Below are positions 55,280 through 63,538 of a DNA stretch of 64,000 nucleotides, one piece after another. How positions within the stretch are numbered: position 1 is the stretch's first letter; each line of letters starts with the position of its first letter. The notes beneath the pieces are model-generated. The model saw only the letters and a program-made list of their open reading frames with translations. It ran no database searches and was not told the DNA's origin. A program made the translations under genes and the position numbers. Origin of the DNA: an uncultured Bacteroidota bacterium (lineage in GTDB: Bacteria > Bacteroidota > Bacteroidia > Flavobacteriales > Flavobacteriaceae); the NCBI GenBank assembly GCA_902559035.1, contig CACEGG010000001.1, positions 173,858-237,857 of the forward strand. The letters are read 5' to 3'.

Positions 55280-56320
55280 ATGAGTAAAAATATTAAAGCT
55301 TACAATAGTATCTTAGATTTAATTGGAAACACTCCACTAGTAAAGCTTAATAACATTACAAAAGATATACCTGGCAATTTTTATGCAAAAGTAGAAGCCT
55401 TCAATCCGGGTCACTCAAACAAAGATAGGATAGCACTTCACATCATTGAAAGTGCAGAGAAAAAAGGTTTATTAAAACCAGGGTCGACAATTATTGAAAC
55501 TACATCTGGAAATACTGGGTTTAGCTTATCAATGGTTAGCATGATTAAAGGTTATAATTGTATTCTAGCTGTCTCTTCAAAATCATCCTCTGATAAAATA
55601 GACATGTTAAAGTCAATGGGAGCCAAAGTATATGTCTGCCCAGCTCATGTTAGCGCCGATGATGAGAGATCTTATTATCAAGTTGCTAAAAGATTACATG
55701 AAGAAATTAAAGGTTCATTTTATATAAATCAATATTTTAATAAGTTAAATACAGAGGCCCATTTCAATTCCACTGGTCCAGAAATATGGGATCAAACTAA
55801 CGGTCAAATCACCCACCTAGTAGCTAGTAGTGGAACTGGTGGAACTATCTCAGGAATAGGTCAATTTTTAAAATCTAAAAATCAAAATATTAAAATTATT
55901 GGTGTTGATGCATATGGGTCTGTTTTGAAAAAATATCATGAAACAAAAGAGTTTGATGAAGATGAAATTTATCCTTACCGAATTGAAGGTCTCGGAAAAA
56001 ATCTAATACCCACTGCTACAGATTTTGATATTATTGATTTTTTTGAAAAAGTCAATGATGAAAAAAGCGCACATTCCTCCAGAGAAATAGCACTTAAAGA
56101 GGGAATGTTTGTTGGATATACGTCTGGAGCTGCAATGCAGGCTGTAAAACAATTGTCCAAAAATAATATCTTTGATAAGAATAGTGTAGTTGTAATGATT
56201 TTTTGTGATCATGGATCTAGATATATGAGCAAAATTTACAGCGACAAATGGATGTCTGATCAAGGTTTTTTTGATTCCCAAAAAACTCCACAAGAAAAAC
56301 CTATTGAATACATAAAATAA
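55280..56320 (+). CDS. Cysteine-synthase-family protein, probable cysteate synthase
   Basis: 346 residues, a fold-type II pyridoxal-phosphate enzyme. The PLP lysine is K48 (HSNKDRIAL), with the substrate loop [10 protein letters not shown] at 73-82 and the phosphate-binding [10 protein letters not shown] near 178-187. It differs from CysK in the loop ([20 protein letters not shown]) and in [17 protein letters not shown]. Genes of this type sit beside an alpha-oxoamine synthase in sulfonolipid-making Bacteroidota, where they make cysteate from phosphoserine and sulfite. That neighbour is present here (56355). Cysteine synthase remains an alternative. Confidence 0.75.
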   Translation: MSKNIKAYNSILDLIGNTPLVKLNNITKDIPGNFYAKVEAFNPGHSNKDRIALHIIESAEKKGLLKPGSTIIETTSGNTGFSLSMVSMIKGYNCILAVSSKSSSDKIDMLKSMGAKVYVCPAHVSADDERSYYQVAKRLHEEIKGSFYINQYFNKLNTEAHFNSTGPEIWDQTNGQITHLVASSGTGGTISGIGQFLKSKNQNIKIIGVDAYGSVLKKYHETKEFDEDEIYPYRIEGLGKNLIPTATDFDIIDFFEKVNDEKSAHSSREIALKEGMFVGYTSGAAMQAVKQLSKNNIFDKNSVVVMIFCDHGSRYMSKIYSDKWMSDQGFFDSQKTPQEKPIEYIK

Positions 56321-56323
56321 GTA

Positions 56324-56331
56324 TTATTTTT
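56324..56331 (+). promoter_or_regulatory. Flavobacterial -7 promoter motif for gene at 56355
   Basis: TATTTTTG, an exact TAnnTTTG match directly after the stop of the preceding gene and 23 bases before the ATG at 56355. The acyltransferase gene may thus be read both alone and with its partner. Confidence 0.5.
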
Positions 56332-56354
56332 GTAGATGAAATATCAATTAAGTA

Positions 56355-57605
56355 ATGAACGATTTATTTGACAAAATTGTATCTAACAAAGGTCCATTAG
56401 GAAAATATGCTAGTGTAGCAGAAGGTTACTTTGCCTTTCCAAAACTGGAGGGTCCTATTAGTAATAGAATGAAATTTAATGGTAAAGAAGTCATAACTTG
56501 GAGTGTTAATGACTATTTAGGATTAGCTAACCATCCAGAAATAAGAGAATTTGATGCTCAAGCTGCTAAGAAATATGGTTCTGCTTATCCAATGGGAGCA
56601 AGACTGATGTCTGGACATACTGACCTACATGAAAAATTGGAGTGTGAGTTAGCTGATTTTGTCTCCAAAGAAAAAGCATATGTTTTAAATTTTGGTTATC
56701 AAGGTATATTATCTACCATTGATTCTTTAGTTTCTAAAAATGATGTTATTGTGTATGATATAGATTGTCATGCATGTATTGTCGACGGAGTTAGATTACA
56801 TATTGGTAAAAGATTTACTTATCAACATAACGATATAGATAGTCTTCAAGTTAATCTTGAACGAGCTACCAAAATTGCGGAAAAAACAGGTGGAGGAATT
56901 TTAGTTATCTCTGAGGGTGTATTTGGTATGCGAGGAGAACAAGGTAAAATAAAAGAAATTGCTGATTTAAAAAATAAATATAATTTTAGATTATTAGTAG
57001 ATGATGCTCATGGTTTTGGAACTCTTGGTAAAACTGGTGCTGGTGCTGGAGAGGAGCAAGGAGTTCAGGATCAAATAGATGTTTACTTTGCAACTTTTGC
57101 AAAATCAATGGCTAGTACAGGTGCTTTTATTGCATCAGATAGCATGATAATCGACTTTCTAAAATATAATATGAGATCTCAAGTTTTTGCAAAATCACTT
57201 CAAATGCAATTGGTGGCAGGTGTTTTGAAAAGACTTGAAATGCTGAAAAACAGACCTGAAATTAGAACAAAACTTTGGGATAATGTTAAGGCATTACAAA
57301 CAGGACTTAGAAAACAAAATTTCGATTTAGGCACCACTCAAAGCTGTGTTACACCTGTTTTTCTTAAGGGTGATATTCACGAAGCATTCGTTATGGTTAA
57401 GGAGCTTAGGGAAAAATATTTTATATTTTGTTCAATTGTTGTATACCCTGTTATACCCAAGGGTTTCATTTTATTAAGATTGATTCCAACATCTTCACAT
57501 AATATTGAGGATGTAAACGAAACACTATCCGCTTTCTCTAAAATTAGATCAAAGCTTGAAGATGGTACATACAGAAGAATTGCTGAAAAAGCCAATGTGA
57601 GCTAA
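56355..57605 (+). CDS. Alpha-oxoamine-synthase-family protein, probable cysteate fatty-acyltransferase
   Basis: 416 residues, a fold-type I pyridoxal-phosphate enzyme of the family of serine palmitoyltransferase, KBL and BioF. PLP lysine is K250 (FATFAKSMASTG), with D216-D217-A-H219 (VDDAHGFGTLG) binding the cofactor, and the acyl-chain motif YPMGARLMSGHTDLHEKLE at 78-97. An N-terminal extension (PLGKYASVAEGYFAFPKLEG) is seen in flavobacterial sulfonolipid enzymes. Placed right after the cysteate-synthase-like gene, it likely condenses cysteate with an acyl thioester to start capnine synthesis. Other oxoamine synthases are possible; no biotin or sphingolipid genes are in view. Confidence 0.75.
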   Translation: MNDLFDKIVSNKGPLGKYASVAEGYFAFPKLEGPISNRMKFNGKEVITWSVNDYLGLANHPEIREFDAQAAKKYGSAYPMGARLMSGHTDLHEKLECELADFVSKEKAYVLNFGYQGILSTIDSLVSKNDVIVYDIDCHACIVDGVRLHIGKRFTYQHNDIDSLQVNLERATKIAEKTGGGILVISEGVFGMRGEQGKIKEIADLKNKYNFRLLVDDAHGFGTLGKTGAGAGEEQGVQDQIDVYFATFAKSMASTGAFIASDSMIIDFLKYNMRSQVFAKSLQMQLVAGVLKRLEMLKNRPEIRTKLWDNVKALQTGLRKQNFDLGTTQSCVTPVFLKGDIHEAFVMVKELREKYFIFCSIVVYPVIPKGFILLRLIPTSSHNIEDVNETLSAFSKIRSKLEDGTYRRIAEKANVS

Positions 57606-57662
57606 TTATTGACTAAAATTGGTTAATATCCTAAATCATTTACCCATAATAAAAAAAAACAC

Positions 57663-57670
57663 TAATTTTG
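57663..57670 (+). promoter_or_regulatory. Flavobacterial -7 promoter motif for pyrR-pyrB
   Basis: TAATTTTG, an exact TAnnTTTG match followed by GCTC, 17 bases upstream of the pyrR ATG. No attenuator-like hairpin is visible in the short leader, so PyrR-binding attenuation is not supported here. Confidence 0.6.
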
Positions 57671-57687
57671 GCTCGAATTAAAGCGTT

Positions 57688-58230
57688 ATGAAGCCAAAAA
57701 AAATACTCGGCGCTAATGAAATATCCACCATACTTAATAGGTTGTCATTTCAGTTAATTGAAGACCATAGTTCATTTAAAAATACGGTTTTAGTAGGTAT
57801 ACAACCAAGGGGTTCTCTCTTAGCTAAACGTATAGCAACATTGATAAATAACTACAATAAATCTAATAATTTAAAGATTGGCTATCTTGATATTACTTTT
57901 TTTAGAGATGATTTCAGAAGATCTGAAAAAGTTTTAAAAGCTAACTCCACGAAACTTGATTTTTCAATAGAAAATAAAACTGTAGTTTTAGTTGATGATG
58001 TTTTGTTTACTGGAAGAAGTATTCGAGCAGCTTTAAGTGCAATTCAATCTTTTGGTCGGCCATTGGCTGTCAAATTATTAACTCTAATCGATAGAAGATT
58101 TTCTAGGGAATTACCAATTCAACCAGATTACTGTGGAACTCAAGTAGATTCAAGATTAAATGAAAAAGTTATAGTTAATTGGAAAGAAAATAATAATGAA
58201 GATTCTGTTTATTTAATTAAAAATAATTGA
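57688..58230 (+). CDS. pyrR: Pyrimidine operon regulator/phosphoribosyltransferase PyrR
   Basis: 180 residues. The PRPP-binding motif VVLVDDVLFTGRSIRAA is at 99-115 and the front part has VGIQPRGSLLAKRIA at 36-50. In Firmicutes PyrR attenuates the pyr operon by binding RNA and is a weak uracil phosphoribosyltransferase. Here the gene is followed directly by pyrB (stop and start share one base, TGATG). I do not see a PyrR-type attenuator in the leader, so its regulatory role in this species is unproven. Confidence 0.93.
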   Translation: MKPKKILGANEISTILNRLSFQLIEDHSSFKNTVLVGIQPRGSLLAKRIATLINNYNKSNNLKIGYLDITFFRDDFRRSEKVLKANSTKLDFSIENKTVVLVDDVLFTGRSIRAALSAIQSFGRPLAVKLLTLIDRRFSRELPIQPDYCGTQVDSRLNEKVIVNWKENNNEDSVYLIKNN

Positions 58231-59156
58231 TGGAAAATTTAAGTGTAGATAATTTACTTGGAATAAAATATTTAAATTCAAATGATCTTAATTTAATTTT
58301 TAAGACTGCGGATAATTTTAAGGAAGTAATAAATAGAAAGATTAAGAAAGTACCTTCGTTAAGAGATGTAACGATTGCAAATCTTTTTTTTGAAAATAGT
58401 ACAAGAACTAAGCTTTCTTTTGAATTAGCTCAAAAAAGACTTTCTGCTGATGTTGTAAATTTTTCTTCATCTGGATCTTCGATTTCTAAAGGAGAAACTC
58501 TGATAGATACAGTTAACAATATTATATCCATGAAAGTTGATATGGTTGTTATGCGTCACCCGAGTCCTGGTGCAAGTGTTTTTTTGTCAAAAAATATAGA
58601 TTCATGTATAATCAATGCTGGAGATGGAACTCATGAACACCCGACACAAGCTTTATTAGATGCATACTCTCTTATTGAAAAAATAGGCAATTTAAAGAAT
58701 AAAAACATTTTAATTGTTGGTGACATAATGCATTCAAGAGTAGCTTTGTCTAATATTTATGCTTATCAAAAATTAGGAGCTAATGTTACTGTTTGTGGAC
58801 CAAAATCACTCATTCCAAATGATATTGAATCTTTAAATGTAACTGTTGATACAGATTTTATTAATGCATTAAAACATTGTGATGCTGTAAATATGCTGAG
58901 AATTCAAAATGAAAGAATGTCTGAATCATATTTTCCCTCAGTTAGAGAATATGTTCAACAATATGGTTTAAATAAAAGTATTTTAGATTCTCTGGATAAA
59001 AAAATTATAGTAATGCATCCTGGGCCAATTAACCGGGGAGTAGAAATTACAAGTGAAGTAGCAGATTCTGACCAAGCTATAATTTTAGATCAAGTTGAAA
59101 ATGGAGTAGCTATAAGAATGGCTGTAATGTATCTGTTAGCTGCCAAGCTAAAATAA
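58230..59156 (+). CDS. pyrB: Aspartate carbamoyltransferase catalytic subunit
   Basis: 308 residues from the ATG at 58230; an in-frame TTG 3 bases earlier is less likely. PyrB makes carbamoyl aspartate in pyrimidine synthesis. The carbamoyl-phosphate motif is FENSTRTKLSFELA at 54-67, with HPTQALLDAYS near 138-148 and MHPGPINRGVEI near 267-278. The regulatory subunit pyrI is absent from the neighbourhood, as usual in flavobacteria. It is followed 1 base later by a small gene before rnz. Confidence 0.97.
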   Translation: MENLSVDNLLGIKYLNSNDLNLIFKTADNFKEVINRKIKKVPSLRDVTIANLFFENSTRTKLSFELAQKRLSADVVNFSSSGSSISKGETLIDTVNNIISMKVDMVVMRHPSPGASVFLSKNIDSCIINAGDGTHEHPTQALLDAYSLIEKIGNLKNKNILIVGDIMHSRVALSNIYAYQKLGANVTVCGPKSLIPNDIESLNVTVDTDFINALKHCDAVNMLRIQNERMSESYFPSVREYVQQYGLNKSILDSLDKKIIVMHPGPINRGVEITSEVADSDQAIILDQVENGVAIRMAVMYLLAAKLK

Positions 59157-59157
59157 T

Positions 59158-59451
59158 ATGAACTCCAATATTAAAATTTTTAACCTCAAAAATAAGGATG
59201 AATTTCTTTTAAATTTTAAATCAATAAAAAGAAATACTACGTTTAATATTATAATTACTTTAAATTTCAATGATTTTGATAAGATTACAGAAAGATTATT
59301 TGAGTTGTCTAATCTTTCAAGACAAAACAACAAATCTTTTGTGATAGTAAATTCTATTTTTCATAATGAAAATATTTGTGTGGCTCCCACTGTTAAAGAA
59401 GCTCACGATATTATAGAAATTGAGGAAATTGAAAGAGATTTACTTTTATGA
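59158..59451 (+). CDS. Small conserved protein in front of rnz, unknown function
   Basis: 97 residues. No signal peptide or membrane segment. The N-terminal half alternates hydrophobic and charged residues (FNIIITLNFNDFDKITERLF) like an anti-sigma-antagonist or STAS-like fold, and the acidic C-terminus TVKEAHDIIEIEEIERDLLL is a pattern I associate with a small flavobacterial protein preceding ribonuclease Z. The stop overlaps the rnz start by 4 bases, so the two are translationally coupled. Function unknown. Confidence 0.72.
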   Translation: MNSNIKIFNLKNKDEFLLNFKSIKRNTTFNIIITLNFNDFDKITERLFELSNLSRQNNKSFVIVNSIFHNENICVAPTVKEAHDIIEIEEIERDLLL

Positions 59452-60356
59452 TGAAGTTAACAATTCTAGGAAGCTGCTCCGCATACCCAACTATTAAACG
59501 ATTCACTAGCTCTCAAATTTTAGAAAATAACGGAAAATCATATCTAATCGATTGTGGTGAGGGAACACAAATTCAACTAAGAAAAAATAAAATAAAATTT
59601 AATACAATTGAACATATTTTTATTTCTCATTTGCATGGAGATCATTATTTTGGTTTACCGGGTTTAATTTTAACTTTTAACTTATTGGGTAGGGAAAAAC
59701 CATTAAAAATTTATGGACCTAAAGGCATAAAAGAAATAATAACCACCTTAATGAAAAAAGGAAATACCTGGACTAATTATAAATTAGAAATTATAGAATT
59801 AAAAAATATAATTCCAGAAATTATTTTAAATACAACTAATTTTTCGGTAACTACTATTCCGCTTACACATGGAGTTTATACCAATGGGTTTTTATTTAGA
59901 AAAAAAACAATTACTCACAAATTAATAATTGATAAAGCTATTGAATTAGGGATTGATAAAACTCAATATGCGGGTATTAAATTAGGAAAAGATGGAGTTA
60001 CTGAAAATGGAAAAATTATTAAAAATAGGGAATTAGTAGAGCCTTTAGTTCCAGATATTACATATGCATTTTGTTCAGATACTATTTTTGATCGTAAAAT
60101 TATACAACAAATTAGGAATTGTGATTTATTGTATCATGAGTCTACATTTCTTAAAAAACATGAAAATTTTGCTACAAAAACACTTCATTCTACAGCTGAG
60201 CAAGCTGGTATTATTGCTAATGAATCTAATGCTAAGAAGTTAATATTAGGTCATTTTTCCTCCAGATATAAGGATTTAAATTTATTTCTTGAAGAAGCTA
60301 AAACCAAATTTAAAAATGTTGATTTAGCATTAGAAAATAAATTTTTCATTATTTAA
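59448..60356 (+). CDS. rnz: Ribonuclease Z
   Basis: 302 residues (301 if the second ATG at 59451 is used). RNase Z trims the 3' ends of tRNA precursors. It is a metallo-beta-lactamase fold with the zinc motif H61-L-H63-G-D65-H66 in SHLHGDHYFGLPGL, plus LTHGVYTNGF near 139-148, the FCSDT aspartate near 205, and LILGHFSSRY near 263-272 with a further histidine. It overlaps the small gene before it by 4 bases and precedes pdxH by 16 bases. Confidence 0.95.
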   Translation: MMKLTILGSCSAYPTIKRFTSSQILENNGKSYLIDCGEGTQIQLRKNKIKFNTIEHIFISHLHGDHYFGLPGLILTFNLLGREKPLKIYGPKGIKEIITTLMKKGNTWTNYKLEIIELKNIIPEIILNTTNFSVTTIPLTHGVYTNGFLFRKKTITHKLIIDKAIELGIDKTQYAGIKLGKDGVTENGKIIKNRELVEPLVPDITYAFCSDTIFDRKIIQQIRNCDLLYHESTFLKKHENFATKTLHSTAEQAGIIANESNAKKLILGHFSSRYKDLNLFLEEAKTKFKNVDLALENKFFII

Positions 60357-60372
60357 TCATTATTTTTATTAA

Positions 60373-61011
60373 ATGTCAAAAGATCTTAGTAATTACAGAG
60401 ATAAGTATTTAAAAGGAGAGTTAATTGAAAATAACCTACCAAATAATCCGCTAGATTTATTTTCAAAGTGGTTTTCTGAGTTAGAAAATAACGGAAACGA
60501 AAGAGAACCCAATGCAATGTCACTATCAACCGTTGATAAAGAAGGATTTCCAACAACTCGGATAGTTTTATTGAAAGAATTTTCTGATTCAGGTTTTATT
60601 TTTTTTACAAACTACAATAGTAGAAAAGGAAATCATATTAAACTTAATCCTCAAACATGTCTTTCTTTTTATTGGCCTTCACTAGAAAGACAGGTCATAA
60701 TACATGGAAATGCTAATAAAATAAGTGAAATCAAATCTAATAAATACTTTAATTCTAGACCTGAATCAAGTAGAATAGGTGCAATAGTTTCTGATCAAAG
60801 TGAAGTTATTCCCTCACGAGATTTTATTGATAATAAACTAAAAAATTTTAATGTTGGAGTCAATAGTTTAAAAAGACCAAAACATTGGGGTGGTTATAAT
60901 GTAATTCCAAAATCTATTGAATTTTGGCAAGGTAGAGAAAGTCGTCTTCACGACAGGATTTTCTATTTTAAAAATAACGAACAATGGGAAAAAAATAGAC
61001 TCTCCCCTTGA
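60373..61011 (+). CDS. pdxH: Pyridoxamine 5'-phosphate oxidase
   Basis: 212 residues. PdxH makes pyridoxal phosphate, the cofactor of the aldolase and sulfonolipid enzymes encoded upstream. The FMN-binding motifs are RIVLLKEFSDSGFIFFTNYN near 56-75 and SRKGNHIKLNP; the C-terminal RPKHWGGYNVIPKSIEFWQG near 170-189 and RLHDRI are family marks. Its TGA stop overlaps the TTG start of sixA (TTGA). Confidence 0.96.
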   Translation: MSKDLSNYRDKYLKGELIENNLPNNPLDLFSKWFSELENNGNEREPNAMSLSTVDKEGFPTTRIVLLKEFSDSGFIFFTNYNSRKGNHIKLNPQTCLSFYWPSLERQVIIHGNANKISEIKSNKYFNSRPESSRIGAIVSDQSEVIPSRDFIDNKLKNFNVGVNSLKRPKHWGGYNVIPKSIEFWQGRESRLHDRIFYFKNNEQWEKNRLSP

Positions 61012-61487
61012 AAAAGATTATTTTAATTAGACATGCTAAATCATCTTGGGATTATAATTGTTCTGATTTGAAACGACCCCTTTCAAACCGAGGCTACAAT
61101 GATGCGGATATTATGTCAATCATTTTTAAAAATTTTAAACTAAATATAGATTCTATTTATTCAAGTCCAGCAAGAAGAACATTGGATACTGCTCATAAGT
61201 TTCTTAATAATTTAAACTATAATGTTAAACTAATTATTGAACAAAGTCTTTACGATTTTGATGGAGAAGCTACTGAAAAATTTATAAAATGTTTAGATGA
61301 TTCGTATAATACTGTTATGATTTTTTCGCATAACAATACTTGTTCAAATCTTTATAAAAAATATACATTTCATAAAAATTTGCATGTTCCCACTTGTGGA
61401 ATTTTAATTTTTGAATTTGATGTATCTTTATGGACTGATATTAAAAACGGAAAATGTACTTACTATTTTCCAAAGAATTTTAGATGA
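61008..61487 (+). CDS. sixA: SixA-like histidine phosphatase
   Basis: 159 residues. The phosphohistidine motif LIRHAKSSWD has R8-H9, followed by RPLSNRGYNDA, IYSSPARRTLDTA, and the second histidine in FSHNNTCSNL near 106-115. SixA removes phosphate from phosphohistidine proteins. The start is TTG at 61008, overlapping the pdxH stop by 4 bases; any later start would lose H9. It overlaps ppk1 by 4 bases, so pdxH, sixA and ppk1 form one coupled unit. Confidence 0.9.
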   Translation: MKKIILIRHAKSSWDYNCSDLKRPLSNRGYNDADIMSIIFKNFKLNIDSIYSSPARRTLDTAHKFLNNLNYNVKLIIEQSLYDFDGEATEKFIKCLDDSYNTVMIFSHNNTCSNLYKKYTFHKNLHVPTCGILIFEFDVSLWTDIKNGKCTYYFPKNFR

Positions 61488-63538
61488 AAAGTCAAAAAAA
61501 TATATTCGTAAATCGTGAGTTAAGTTGGCTTGAATTTAACGAAAGAGTTTTAGAAGAAGCTAATAATTCTTCAGTTCCATTAATTGAAAGAATAAGGTTT
61601 TTAGGTATTTTTTCTAACAATCTCGATGAATTTTTTAGAGTTAGATATGCAACAGTAAAGAGGATAGCTGTAAGTTCTAATAGCGGAAAACGCTTGTATA
61701 GAGACAGAACTGCAAAAGAGTTGTTAAATGATATCACTTTAAAGTCAACTGCTTTACAACAAAAAAGTTTTCAAGTACTAGATTCTATCATAAATCTATT
61801 AGAAAAAGAAAATATTTATTTTTTGGATGAAAAATCTATTGAGCCAAACCATAAAGAATTTATTAATAATTATTTTTTTGAATATATAAGTCCCTCTATT
61901 GATGTTATAATTTTAAACAAAAATAAAAAGTTTCCGATGTTTAAAGAGAATCTTTCATTTTTGATAGTGAGAATGGAACTTAAAAATAAAATAATTCAAA
62001 ATGCCATTATAAGAATTCCAAAAACATTAAATAGGTTCGTAAAACTTCCTTCAAATAAATCAATAAGTCAAATAATCATTATTGATGATATCATAAGACT
62101 GCATTTAAAAGATATTTTTAAAATCTTTAATCCAATTTCTATAAGTGCTAATATGGTTAAAACCAGTCGTGATGCTGAACTTGACTTTGATGATGATATT
62201 TCAAAAAGTTTTTTAGATAAAATTGCTCAAAGTGTAAAAGAAAGGTCTACAGCAGAGCCAGTTAGGTTTGTTTATGACAGTAAGATTAATGAAGATACGC
62301 TTGATTTTTTGACAAAAAAAATGGGAATTAATTTAGATACTGACAGCATCATTCCGGGTGGAAAATATCATAATAGACGAGATTATATGGATTTTCCTGA
62401 TTTAGATGATAAATTAGTTTATTCCCCCTTTTATCCTGTTAATATTTCTGATTTTAGTCACAGTGATAATACTTTTGAAAGATTAAAAGAAAGAGATTTT
62501 TTAATACACACACCTTATAATAAGTTTTCATATATAATTAGTTTATTAATGAAATCTTCTATAGATCCCAAGGTGAAAAAGATCTCTATTACTATTTATA
62601 GATTATCAAAACTATCTAAAATTGCAAGTGCATTAATTAATGCAGCTAGAAATGGCAAAAAAGTTATTGTTCAAATAGAGCTTCAAGCTAGATTTGATGA
62701 ATCTGCCAATATAAAATATGCTAAGGATATGCAATCAAATGGGGTTAAGTTAATATTTGGATCACCTAATCTCAAAGTACATAGTAAGATATGTCTAATT
62801 GAAAGACTTGAAAATAATTCAATTAAAAATTATGGATTTATAAGTACAGGAAATTTTAACGAATCTACCGCTAAGGTTTATACAGATTTAACCTTATTTA
62901 CCTCAAATGAAGAAATATTGAGAGAAGTTTCAGATGTTTTTAAATTTTTCACCGCGAATTATAAAAAATATAGTTTTAAAAATTTATTTGTATCTCCCAT
63001 AAATACTGAATCTAGAATTAAGAAATTAATTCAAAAGGAAATAGTTAATGCTAAAAATGGTAAAGTTGCGTGGATTAAAATAAAAATAAACAATCTAACT
63101 AGTTATAGTTTGATAAAATCTTTATATGATGCCAGTAGAGCCGGAGTTAAAATTAAAATGATTGTTAGAGGAATTTGTTGTTTAGTTCCAGGAATTAAAA
63201 ACATGAGTAATAATATCGAGGTTATTAGTATTGTAGATAGATTTTTAGAACACACTAGATTTATGATTTTTAATAACGACAATAAAAATAAAGTCTACAT
63301 TTCATCTGCTGACTGGATGACACGAAATTTAGATAATAGAGTTGAGGTAACATGTCCAATTTTTCAAAATGATTTAAAGCAAGAAATTAATGACATTTTT
63401 GAAATATACTGGAAAGACAATATAAAATCTTCAAAGGTTAATTCATCTAAATCTAATAAACCTTTTTACTCAAAAAATATTCATAGATCACAAGAAAAAA
63501 TATATCAATATTATCTAAATAAAATTGAAAAAAGTTAA
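61484..63538 (+). CDS. ppk1: Polyphosphate kinase 1
   Basis: 684 residues. Ppk1 makes polyphosphate from ATP reversibly. N-terminal NRELSWLEFNERVLEEA (10-26) and FSNNLDEFFRVR (43-54) are family marks. The autophosphorylated histidine is H433 in LKVHSKIC, with the second conserved motif FLEHTRFMIF near 587-596; ISITIYRLSK lies near 367-376. It overlaps sixA by 4 bases and overlaps the ppx start by 14 bases, so synthesis and breakdown of polyphosphate are coupled. Confidence 0.96.
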   Translation: MKSQKNIFVNRELSWLEFNERVLEEANNSSVPLIERIRFLGIFSNNLDEFFRVRYATVKRIAVSSNSGKRLYRDRTAKELLNDITLKSTALQQKSFQVLDSIINLLEKENIYFLDEKSIEPNHKEFINNYFFEYISPSIDVIILNKNKKFPMFKENLSFLIVRMELKNKIIQNAIIRIPKTLNRFVKLPSNKSISQIIIIDDIIRLHLKDIFKIFNPISISANMVKTSRDAELDFDDDISKSFLDKIAQSVKERSTAEPVRFVYDSKINEDTLDFLTKKMGINLDTDSIIPGGKYHNRRDYMDFPDLDDKLVYSPFYPVNISDFSHSDNTFERLKERDFLIHTPYNKFSYIISLLMKSSIDPKVKKISITIYRLSKLSKIASALINAARNGKKVIVQIELQARFDESANIKYAKDMQSNGVKLIFGSPNLKVHSKICLIERLENNSIKNYGFISTGNFNESTAKVYTDLTLFTSNEEILREVSDVFKFFTANYKKYSFKNLFVSPINTESRIKKLIQKEIVNAKNGKVAWIKIKINNLTSYSLIKSLYDASRAGVKIKMIVRGICCLVPGIKNMSNNIEVISIVDRFLEHTRFMIFNNDNKNKVYISSADWMTRNLDNRVEVTCPIFQNDLKQEINDIFEIYWKDNIKSSKVNSSKSNKPFYSKNIHRSQEKIYQYYLNKIEKS

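Noticed and set aside
56003..56293. Minus-strand frame of 96 codons inside the cysteate-synthase-like gene
   Set aside because: It is antisense to clear PLP-enzyme sequence and has no recognisable domain or start signal.
57606..57687. PyrR-type attenuator before pyrR
   Set aside because: No terminator/antiterminator hairpin pair can be drawn in this short leader.
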